Assembly (NCBI GenBank): GCA_050330855.1 | Contig: JBHJNL010000006.1 | Coordinates: 1 to 64,000 of the forward strand | Source: RCC1774 sp050330855 | GTDB lineage: Bacteria > Cyanobacteriota > Cyanobacteriia > Thermosynechococcales > Thermosynechococcaceae | Direction of reading: 5' to 3' | Length of the DNA stretch: 64,000 nucleotides | Part shown: positions 34,285 to 41,426 of the stretch, one piece after another | Layout: the number at the start of each line of letters is the position of its first letter | How positions within the stretch are numbered: position 1 is the first letter of the stretch | Program-made: the position numbers and the translations under genes | The notes under the pieces: generated by a model | Seen by the model: the letters and a program-made list of their open reading frames with translations, nothing else | The model's database searches: none | What the model was told of the DNA's origin: nothing

Positions 34285-34891
34285 AGTTTAGGCTCCATCG
34301 TAGACGGTATTCGCTGAAATAAACCTCACCCAGCAGCAATCGCAAACGCAATTAGACCACACAGGCACGGACATTTACAGCCAAGGATTGAACAAACGAC
34401 CTACCTTAGCCCAAAGCCTTAGCAGGGGTAGCATTCACTATAATCACCAAGCAGATCTTGACAACTGATAATGATCAATATCCAGGATCTGTAAAATTTT
34501 CAAGTTTGAATTATACAGCAATTGCTCTGTATGACTATACACTAGGCCACATCGCAATCAAACTTTAAATCTTCCCTTAAGAAAATCTAGATGACCTTCG
34601 CTCTGTGGAAACAATGTCACCTTTGAGCCAATTTAACAAGGTTACAGTAAAATTCTTAAGAAAAATTTTTAGTTTTAGCCCAGCCTTAGGCTTGCAAGAC
34701 TTCTGTGTAGGATCTACCTGAATCGATTTATTACTTAAGGCGATGTGCAACTAAGTCGCTAGAAACATTGATTTCTCGTTCCTGATAGCTAAAATCTATG
34801 ATTAGGAACAACGGAATATCAAGGCTTTCAGTGAAGTCGCACATCGCTTTACTGAGGTGCAGTTCCTGCTCCGACAGGAAATGAGAGATTT
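34285..34891. other. Intergenic region between pipY and sepF
   Basis: No convincing gene. AT-rich and without HIP1. Near the pipY end, arms AAGGCGATGTGC (from 34738) and GCACATCGC (to about 34848) face each other with an inner pair GTTCCT/AGGAAC, giving a nested inverted repeat. TTCCTG/CAGGAA at 34863-34880 is a further hairpin inside the pipY 3' end. The right portion near 34510 holds the likely sepF promoter. Confidence 0.4.
34510..34515 (-). promoter_or_regulatory. Candidate -10 element for sepF
   Basis: The minus strand reads TATAAT at 34515 to 34510, about 225 bases upstream of sepF. No consensus -35 at 17 bases was found, so this is tentative and implies a long leader. Confidence 0.3.
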
Positions 34892-35584
34892 CTAGGTTGG
34901 AATTCGACGTTCTCCGAAGAGAGTGCGACCTACGCGAACCATGGTTGCTCCTGCTTGAACAGCCCACTGATAATCGCTAGACATACCCATCGAAAGGTCC
35001 CTGAGCTGCAGCGCCCCATTCGTCTCTGCAGTGAGCTGTTTCGCTAGGCTGCAGGTTTGCTTAAAGGTTGTGAGAATTTGAGTCTCGCTCAATCCCAGCG
35101 GCAGAATAGTCATCAAGCCCTGGATGTCTAGTTTTTTGTATTGCAGCAGTTCAGGAAGATCGGCTTTGAGATCACCAACAGACCAACCATATTTGTTGGG
35201 GTCTTCAACGAACTTGACCTGCAGGCACAGCTTAGGTGCTTGGGGGACGTCAGCAACGACTTGGTTGAGTCGCTTTGCCAAAGCCAGACTATCGACTGAG
35301 TGAATCCAATCACAGAGTTCTACCGCTCGCTTGGCTTTATTCCGCTGCAGATGCCCAATGAAATGCCAGCGAATATCGTTTAAGTCGGCAAGCACTTGGC
35401 ATTTTGACTCTAGTTCTTGGATACGACTTTCGCCAAAGTCTCTGACCCCAGCAGCATAGGCTTGCCGAATCAAAGGGGCAGCAACCGTTTTTGTGATGGC
35501 GATCAGCCGGGTCTGGGGTGGCAGTTGCTGTGAGATTGCTGCAATTCGTGCAGCAATGGTCTGCACCTCGACGGGGTCGGTCAT
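34892..35584 (-). CDS. pipY: PipY, YggS-family pyridoxal-phosphate-binding protein
   Basis: A 230-residue single-domain PLP-binding protein related to alanine racemase; family members control free PLP level and amino-acid balance. The PLP lysine is in A-I-T-K-T, followed by F-G-E-S-R-I-Q-E-L, H-F-I-G-H-L-Q-R-N-K and the late S-M-G-M-S-S-D-Y. ATG 35584 overlaps the pipX stop by four bases (ATGA). The pipX-pipY pair is characteristic of cyanobacteria and links PLP biology to nitrogen signalling. Confidence 0.95.
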   Translation of the reverse strand: MTDPVEVQTIAARIAAISQQLPPQTRLIAITKTVAAPLIRQAYAAGVRDFGESRIQELESKCQVLADLNDIRWHFIGHLQRNKAKRAVELCDWIHSVDSLALAKRLNQVVADVPQAPKLCLQVKFVEDPNKYGWSVGDLKADLPELLQYKKLDIQGLMTILPLGLSETQILTTFKQTCSLAKQLTAETNGALQLRDLSMGMSSDYQWAVQAGATMVRVGRTLFGERRIPT

Positions 35585-35850
35585 TGAAAGGTTTGATGGT
35601 AAATGGTCTGAAGCTGCTCATACTCGGCTTGAGTGCCTGAGCGACGCAGAACTCTGAGGCGACCCTCAACAATGATGCGAGCTTCGTTGCGGTTGATAGC
35701 ATTGAACTCTAATTCAGGATTTTCTGAAGACACAATGAAAAATAAGCGCTGGGCATACAGGGTGGTATAGAGCTTCTGGTGAGGCTCTATGAGACAAATG
35801 CTAAAGAGCAATCCAAAGGTGGGATGGCTGAGATAGGTTTCGTTGATCAT
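35581..35850 (-). CDS. pipX: PII-interacting protein PipX
   Basis: An 89-residue coactivator that binds either PII (GlnB) or the regulator NtcA depending on 2-oxoglutarate and ATP. The Tudor-like N-terminus Y-L-S-H-P-T-F-G-L-L, the core T-L-Y-A-Q-R-L-F-F-I-V and N-R-N-E-A-R match known PipX, and the length of 89 is exact with ATG 35850. It overlaps pipY. In the leader, a 7-bp inverted repeat (35868-35874 with 35892-35898) encloses a second small palindrome. No GTA-N8-TAC NtcA site was found upstream. Confidence 0.95.
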   Translation of the reverse strand: MINETYLSHPTFGLLFSICLIEPHQKLYTTLYAQRLFFIVSSENPELEFNAINRNEARIIVEGRLRVLRRSGTQAEYEQLQTIYHQTFQ

Positions 35851-36014
35851 GCTGGACAATCTAAAAGGTTCAGGCTCAGCCTGAGGCTAAACCTGAACAT
35901 CAGGGCAGAGAAAACGGTATCGATATTGCCAGGATATCTAAAAAACATAGAACTTACTTCCAGAGCAATAATGGCGAGGGATTGAGCGGCCTCAATGAAA
36001 TCAAAGACCTGCTA

Positions 36015-36020
36015 ATTATA
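36015..36020 (-). promoter_or_regulatory. Candidate -10 element for pipX-pipY
   Basis: The minus strand reads TATAAT (36020 to 36015), about 165 bases before pipX and 17 bases downstream of the preceding gene's stop. The -35 position is poor (TCAATA). Confidence 0.35.
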
Positions 36021-36036
36021 CTGGAAACTCGGAAGT

Positions 36037-37428
36037 CTATTGACGGCCTATGATCTGCTGCAGTGCGGCAAGTGGAGCCTGAGCTTTTTGGAGTGACTCC
36101 TGCCACTCTTGTCGGGGATCGCTATCGGCGACAATGCCCGCCCCCACCTGCCCCCAAATTTTGACGTGCTGCTGTTTTGAATGGGGCTGTTCTGGCTCGG
36201 GTACGACAAGCAGGGTCCGAATCAAGATATTCAAGTCTAGGTTGCCTCGATAGTCTAGATATCCACAGGAACCGTAGAAGAGATTGCGGCGAAAGGGTTC
36301 TAGCTGCTCAATGATTTCCATGCAGCGCACCTTGGGGCAGCCGGTGATCGTACCGCCAGGAAACACCGATTGCATCAGATCAATGACGGTTCGCTGCGGT
36401 GCGAGTGTGCCAACCACATTGCTGACTAAGTGCATCACATGGCTGTAGTACTCAATACTGAGTAGCTCATCAACCTCCACGGATCCCCATTGACAAACCC
36501 GTCCTAGATCGTTTCGCTCAAGATCGACGAGCATAATATGCTCAGCCTGTTCCTTTGTATTGGTCGATAGCTCATGGGCCAAACCCTGATCGAGGGCAGT
36601 GGTCTTGCCGCGAGCGCGGGTCCCTGCAATGGGGCGAACCTGCGCCCGCCGCCCTTCAAGCTGCACCAATCGTTCGGGAGAACAGCTCACGACCGTGCCC
36701 CAGGGGGTTTGCCAGTAGCTTGCGAAGGGGGATGGATTAATGCGATGAAGATGGCAATACAGCGCCCAAGGATCTAGCTCAGCTTCTGCCACAAAGCGAG
36801 TAGATAGATTCGCCTGGAAGATATCTCCTGCTTCAATATGCTGCTGTGCCTGCCTCACCATCTGTTCATACTCTGCTTGGGGCGTGAGTAAGGTTGTTTC
36901 CTGCAGTAGAGATCCGTTTAAGGCCTCCGCCTCGTAGGGCGTTTGGAGCTGCTGTTCAAGGAGATCGAGTTGGGAGGCCTCGCTGACGGCCAACCAAAGC
37001 TGTTGCTGATGGTGATCGAGTACTGCAAAGTTTTCGGGTTCATACCAATAGGCCACCGGAAAGGGGAGCGAATCTTGTTTAACGGAGGGAAGTCTTTCAA
37101 TTTCCCCGGCGACATCGTATCCGAGCCATCCCAGCCAGCCGCCAATGAAGGGCAGAGTTCTCGGTGCCAGGGAAGAGTCGGGTTCAGGTTGCTGTTGCCT
37201 GTTGCGGAGCATATCAAAAACCTGTCCCACGTTGGGGGTCCAGAGTTGAGGCCGTCCCGCAATGAGGCGGGGGCCGCCGGCACAAATGGAGTAGCGACGT
37301 TGAGAAGCGGGGGGGCTTTCGAGCAGGGTGGCAATGTCATGCTCTCGAAAGAGTTGCGCGAAGATAGCAGCGCCGGTACGGTCATGGAGAGGTTGCGATC
37401 GCCAGTACCAGGGTCGAAGTTGATCCAT
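36037..37428 (-). CDS. Chorismate-utilising enzyme (anthranilate/aminodeoxychorismate synthase component I type)
   Basis: A 463-residue member of the TrpE/PabB family that aminates chorismate with ammonia from a glutaminase partner. Features: N-terminal G-G-W-L-G-W-L-G-Y-D, then I-F-Q-A-N-L-S, P-I-A-G-T-R-A-R-G, D-L-E-R-N-D-L-G-R and F-P-G-G-T-I-T-G-C-P-K. The N-terminal and F-Q-A-N-L-S parts look PabB-like, but typical PabB has Lys in P-I-K-G-T; here it is Ala, as in anthranilate synthase. TrpE or PabB role is therefore undecided. ATG 37428 is the second of two starts. It follows ecfT by nine bases. Confidence 0.8.
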   Translation of the reverse strand: MDQLRPWYWRSQPLHDRTGAAIFAQLFREHDIATLLESPPASQRRYSICAGGPRLIAGRPQLWTPNVGQVFDMLRNRQQQPEPDSSLAPRTLPFIGGWLGWLGYDVAGEIERLPSVKQDSLPFPVAYWYEPENFAVLDHHQQQLWLAVSEASQLDLLEQQLQTPYEAEALNGSLLQETTLLTPQAEYEQMVRQAQQHIEAGDIFQANLSTRFVAEAELDPWALYCHLHRINPSPFASYWQTPWGTVVSCSPERLVQLEGRRAQVRPIAGTRARGKTTALDQGLAHELSTNTKEQAEHIMLVDLERNDLGRVCQWGSVEVDELLSIEYYSHVMHLVSNVVGTLAPQRTVIDLMQSVFPGGTITGCPKVRCMEIIEQLEPFRRNLFYGSCGYLDYRGNLDLNILIRTLLVVPEPEQPHSKQQHVKIWGQVGAGIVADSDPRQEWQESLQKAQAPLAALQQIIGRQ

Positions 37429-37437
37429 CACCGCCCG

Positions 37438-38370
37438 CTACGTATCAACGCCCATCCAAATTCTGACACCCCAAGCAATGCAAACAAGCACTAGTGCCAC
37501 CCAGTCTCGAAGGCGAATCTGCATCTGACTCCATTGAACATGGTGCTGGTTTGGCGTCGTGAACCCGCGCACTTGAATGGCACCCGCGATTTGCTCGGCT
37601 CTAAGAAATAGATTCTCTAAGAGGCGATCGGCCAGCAACAGCCAAATCTGCATTGCGCCCTTTACCCCCAGCTTTTTCCAGTTAATAGCTCTGGTGCGAA
37701 CCGAACGCACCAAGTTTTGCACCTCTTCCAATACCAGCGGAATAAATCTGAGGGCCAACGTTAGCGTTAACGTCAGCTCTGTGACCGGAACCTGCCAGCG
37801 CTGCAGCGGCTGCAGGAGACGATCTAACGCCGTTGTGATCTCTTCTGGAGCCGTCGTCAAAAGATATAGATTGGTGCCATACAGGAGCGTAAACAACCAG
37901 CTACTGATGCGAAAGCCTAGTTCTAGCGATCTCCTTGTGATCGTGACCGGGCCTTTTTGAAAGATCACATAGCGGTAGGGCGTGGGTTGCGGAAGCTGGG
38001 GCGCTGCAGAGGGTACTTGAGGGCTAGATTCAGTTACAGACAACGGTGAAGCAAGCGCTACGGTTGGCAGTCGAGGTTGATGCTTGACCGCCAACCCATC
38101 GGGCATCACCGCTGTCACCACAAACACCAGCAAGCACAGCGCCGATAACCAGCCCATCTGCTGCCGCCAAACTCTGAGGGGAATTGCAGCACTAATAGTG
38201 AGCAGCACCAGCGAGATCACTAATGCCAGTCGCCAGGTAAAGTTAGCCAAAAGCGGAGTGAGCAAAAAGGTCATCAACCAGACCAGCTTCACGCGGGGGT
38301 CAAGGCGATGCAGCCAAGTGGTGGGCTTTTCAAGATACAGTCCCAGCGGTAAAGATCGGAGTAAATCCAT
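37438..38370 (-). CDS. ECF-transporter T component (EcfT/CbiQ family)
   Basis: A 310-residue membrane protein that couples the ATPases of an energy-coupling-factor importer to a substrate-binding S component. Five to six hydrophobic helices flank a variable loop of about 60 residues (near 100-150) rich in Pro and Gln. The coupling helices carry V-R-S-V-R-T-R-A-I-N and A-G-A-I-Q-V-R-G-F; the second matches the A-R-G-type motif closely and the first is relaxed. Start M-D-L-L-R-S-L-P fits the cyanobacterial subgroup. No A or S component is adjacent, and the imported vitamin or metal is unknown. Confidence 0.85.
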   Translation of the reverse strand: MDLLRSLPLGLYLEKPTTWLHRLDPRVKLVWLMTFLLTPLLANFTWRLALVISLVLLTISAAIPLRVWRQQMGWLSALCLLVFVVTAVMPDGLAVKHQPRLPTVALASPLSVTESSPQVPSAAPQLPQPTPYRYVIFQKGPVTITRRSLELGFRISSWLFTLLYGTNLYLLTTAPEEITTALDRLLQPLQRWQVPVTELTLTLTLALRFIPLVLEEVQNLVRSVRTRAINWKKLGVKGAMQIWLLLADRLLENLFLRAEQIAGAIQVRGFTTPNQHHVQWSQMQIRLRDWVALVLVCIAWGVRIWMGVDT

Positions 38371-38508
38371 CCCTCAAGCATCCGGCTAATAATTGTCTCG
38401 TTTAAGCCTAACCACAATTGAGAATGAATGGTTCAATTTCGTAGAAATTTAGTGTTATCCTTTAGCCCTCCCTTCCCCTGACAGGATCCACTCGAAACAG
38501 CAGGAACG

Positions 38509-39087
38509 ATGCGGCAATATATCCTGTTTCACAAACCCTATGATGTTCTCAGTCAGTTCAGCGATTCACAGCAGCGGGCGACGCTCAAAACCTATATTCC
38601 TATTGCCGATATCTATCCGGTGGGGCGGCTTGATCGAGATAGTGAAGGGCTGCTGTTATTGACGAACCATGGCTGGCTTCAACATCGCCTCAGTGATCCT
38701 CGATTTTCCCATCCCCGCACCTACTGGGTTCAGGTAGAAGGAATCCCCAATACCGCCGATTTAGAGCTGCTCCGGCAAGGGGTAAAGATTCAAGACTACG
38801 TCACTCGCCCCGCAAAGGTGAGGTTGTTCACCACAGACCCCCAGGTTGTTCCGCGCCAGCCCCCCATTCGAGTCCGTAAAACAATACCCACAGCTTGGTT
38901 AGCACTAACGCTCACTGAGGGGCGTAATCGGCAGGTGCGCCGGATGACATCTGCGATTGGGTTTCCCACTTTACGGCTGATCCGAGCGGCCATTGGTTCA
39001 TTAACGTTGGCGGGGTTAGCTCCCGGAGAGTGGAGGCACCTCAAACCAGAGGAAGTCAAGGCACTTCCGGCTGTTTCGAGATCGTAA
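38509..39087 (+). CDS. 23S rRNA pseudouridine synthase, RluE-like (RsuA family)
   Basis: A 192-residue enzyme that isomerises uridine in rRNA. The catalytic motif G-R-L-D-R-D-S-E-G-L-L-L-L-T supplies the active Asp, and G-R-N-R-Q-V-R-R-M completes the RsuA/RluB/E/F signature. It lacks an N-terminal S4 domain and starts directly with Y-I-L-F-H-K-P-Y, as RluE does (modification of U2457 in E. coli); exact target here is inferred. ATG 38509 has AGGAA at a suitable distance. Divergent from ecfT. Confidence 0.9.
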   Translation: MRQYILFHKPYDVLSQFSDSQQRATLKTYIPIADIYPVGRLDRDSEGLLLLTNHGWLQHRLSDPRFSHPRTYWVQVEGIPNTADLELLRQGVKIQDYVTRPAKVRLFTTDPQVVPRQPPIRVRKTIPTAWLALTLTEGRNRQVRRMTSAIGFPTLRLIRAAIGSLTLAGLAPGEWRHLKPEEVKALPAVSRS

Positions 39088-39132
39088 AACCTGTTAATCT
39101 ACGAGAGATCGGCGGTCGTCTTGTAATGCTAA

Positions 39133-40068
39133 ATGCCTGAACAAAACCCTCCCCAGGTGGAATCTGCTTCGCTAGAGTCGGGGCCAACGCTCCCGGAATT
39201 TTCTGGGGTGCACCCCGATGATGCAGAAGACACAACAGCCATCTTGCCCCGTCAAGTTGTTACTGCAGAGGCTGTAGGACAGACCGATGTGGGACGGGAT
39301 CGGCACCACAATGAAGATTTTTTTGTGATTAAGCATCGCCTAGATCATCAAAGCGATCCAAGGCAGCAAGCCACGTCTCTCAAAGGACTCTATATCCTTT
39401 GTGATGGCATGGGGGGACATGCTAAGGGAGAGGTTGCCAGTGCGCTAGCGGCAGAGAACCTTGTGCAGCAGCTAGGTTCTCTAGAGCCGATCACCCCGAC
39501 CCGTCTTGAGACGGCCATCTTAGCCGCCAATCAAGTGATTTTTACCGCCAACGAAGCTCAACAAAGTCGCACCAATCAAGACCGGATGGGGACAACGCTG
39601 GTTCTATGTGTCATTGAAGATAGTCAGGTTCATTTTGCCCATGTCGGAGATAGCCGGATGTATGCTCTAACCGGCAGCCGAGGATTAGAACAACTAACGG
39701 TTGATCATGAGGTCGGCCAACAGGAGATTCAACGGGGGGTAAATCCTGTAGTGGCTTACCGCAGACCGGATGCCTACCAGCTCACCCAGGCCATTGGTCC
39801 TCGACAGAATCGAGAGGTATCGCCCGACATTAATGCTTTCACGATCACTGAAGATACGTTGCTTCTGCTGTGCTCAGATGGTTTAACCGATAATGGTCTA
39901 TTAGAAACCCATGCCTCGACCCATCTTGTCCCGCTTCTGAGGAAAGAGGTTGGGTTACAACAAGGTGTTAGTCAATTAGTGAACCTTGCCAATCAATACA
40001 ATGGTCATGACAATGTCACCGTATTGGCTATTCGCATTAAAGTTCAACCGCAGCCACCTTCGAGTTGA
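39133..40068 (+). CDS. PP2C-family serine/threonine protein phosphatase
   Basis: A 311-residue metal-dependent phosphatase. After about 45 residues of Pro/Glu-rich N-terminus, the catalytic domain runs from T-D-V-G-R-D-R-H-H-N-E-D through C-D-G-M-G-G-H to H-V-G-D-S-R, L-C-S-D-G-L-T-D and finally G-H-D-N-V-T, which hold the metal-binding aspartates. It lies 39 bases before the FHA/pseudokinase gene on the same strand; phosphatase and FHA/kinase-like pairs usually work on the same phospho-signal. ATG 39133 is used. Confidence 0.92.
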   Translation: MPEQNPPQVESASLESGPTLPEFSGVHPDDAEDTTAILPRQVVTAEAVGQTDVGRDRHHNEDFFVIKHRLDHQSDPRQQATSLKGLYILCDGMGGHAKGEVASALAAENLVQQLGSLEPITPTRLETAILAANQVIFTANEAQQSRTNQDRMGTTLVLCVIEDSQVHFAHVGDSRMYALTGSRGLEQLTVDHEVGQQEIQRGVNPVVAYRRPDAYQLTQAIGPRQNREVSPDINAFTITEDTLLLLCSDGLTDNGLLETHASTHLVPLLRKEVGLQQGVSQLVNLANQYNGHDNVTVLAIRIKVQPQPPSS

Positions 40069-40107
40069 TGGTGGTGCCTGTGCATACTCTTTCGTCACTG
40101 AATTCGC

Positions 40108-41412
40108 GTGATTACGTTAACGCTTCTTGGTAATGTCTCTGAACCTCAGCAGTGGCAGTTTGAACTACACAAAACCATTCAGTTGGGGCGATCTGCTGAT
40201 AATGATGTGATTTTAGATGACCATCAGGTCTCTCGTCATCATTTAGATCTCACCCCTAGCAATCCGGGTTCAATTCAGGGCGTTTGGACTCTGCAAAGCT
40301 ATGGAACCAATGGAACACTCTTAAATGGGACTCTAGTGACGCAGGGTGTTGTTTCCCATGGCAGTATGCTTCAGCTTGGCCTATCTGGCCCCAGTCTGAG
40401 GTTTGAGATTCAAGCGCCTCTGGGGTCAGCACCATCGGGTATAGCAGCTCCCGCTGTCTCGGAATCACTACCGGTTACACCTGTTGTACCTGAGCCAGTG
40501 CTACCCGTACTTGAGGTTTCAAAACCACCACCGACCATACCTGAGCTAGTGCGACCGGCCATTGAGGTGTTAGCACCGATTCAAACGAGACTTTGTACTC
40601 ATCAGCACAATGAGGCTGGTGCTCGTTTTTGCATTCACTGCGGCGAGCTGTTGCAAACCCTTGAACATATTCGGCAGTATCAAGTGGTGAAGCATTTAGA
40701 GTCTGGGGAAGGGATAGATTCATTTTTAGTTCGACCGACGGCAATCAAGGGGTCACCCCTGCTGATACTGCAGCGGTTTCAGCCTGAGCCGGTCGTCTTC
40801 ACCCAGGCCCAAGGGCAATTCATGCAGGTTGTAGAACGGCTTAAGGGGGTCCATCATCCCAGCGTTCCTGATGTGATTGACGCCTTTGTTGAGATTCCCT
40901 ATCTCTATGTGGTAACGAAGCAGATCCTAGGGCAGACCTTGGAGGCATGGGTTCAGCAAGCAGGGCCGATTGCGGCGGGGGTTGCGATCGCAACCCTCTT
41001 ATCGGTCTGTGAGAGTCTTACCTATCTACATGCTTTAGATCCACCCTTAATCCATCGCAATCTCACACCGAGAAATATTTTGCGCTGCCGAGACCGCGCA
41101 GGAATTGCACTACTCCATTTTGGCGACCTCAAAGCGGCTAGCCTCGGTGAATCATTACCGGCACACTTTAACGTTCAGCTAGACCTTTACCGTGCCGGTA
41201 CTACGCTGCTCTTTCTGCTGACGGGCAACGACCCATTGGCTTACTTGAATACTAATGGAGCAGATCACATTAATGAGTCCGCTACAGCACCCCACGTTTC
41301 ATCAGAACTACGCAAGGCGATTGCCAAGGCAACCCACCCTGACCCACAGAGTCGCTATCCTACAGCAGAAGCCCTCTCTGAAGCCCTAAATCGCATTTCC
41401 CTTCACACTTAA
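40108..41412 (+). CDS. FHA domain, zinc ribbon and pseudokinase protein
   Basis: A 434-residue three-part protein. Residues 1-95 form an FHA phosphothreonine-binding domain (G-R-S-A-D-N-D-V, S-R-H-H, N-G-T). A Pro/Val-rich linker follows, then a C-x-H...C-x-x-C ribbon near 167-185. The rest is a Ser/Thr kinase fold that lacks key residues: the VAIK lysine is Gln (L-I-L-Q-R-F), HRD is H-R-N at 316-318, and DFG is H-F-G at 337-339. Catalysis is therefore unlikely. GTG 40108 is the start, 39 bases after the PP2C gene. It probably reads phosphorylation and scaffolds a response; that is inference. Confidence 0.8.
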   Translation: MITLTLLGNVSEPQQWQFELHKTIQLGRSADNDVILDDHQVSRHHLDLTPSNPGSIQGVWTLQSYGTNGTLLNGTLVTQGVVSHGSMLQLGLSGPSLRFEIQAPLGSAPSGIAAPAVSESLPVTPVVPEPVLPVLEVSKPPPTIPELVRPAIEVLAPIQTRLCTHQHNEAGARFCIHCGELLQTLEHIRQYQVVKHLESGEGIDSFLVRPTAIKGSPLLILQRFQPEPVVFTQAQGQFMQVVERLKGVHHPSVPDVIDAFVEIPYLYVVTKQILGQTLEAWVQQAGPIAAGVAIATLLSVCESLTYLHALDPPLIHRNLTPRNILRCRDRAGIALLHFGDLKAASLGESLPAHFNVQLDLYRAGTTLLFLLTGNDPLAYLNTNGADHINESATAPHVSSELRKAIAKATHPDPQSRYPTAEALSEALNRISLHT

Positions 41413-41426
41413 AAGCAGATCTAACC

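Noticed and set aside
34731..34967. 78-codon minus frame overlapping the pipY end
   Set aside because: It overlaps the conserved C-terminus of PipY in another frame and covers inverted repeats; the protein resembles nothing I know.
35851..36036. NtcA binding site in front of pipX
   Set aside because: I looked for GTA-N8-TAC on both strands and found only partial matches.
36943..37494. 183-codon plus frame antisense to the chorismate-utilising enzyme
   Set aside because: Long because of codon bias on the other strand; no domain pattern.
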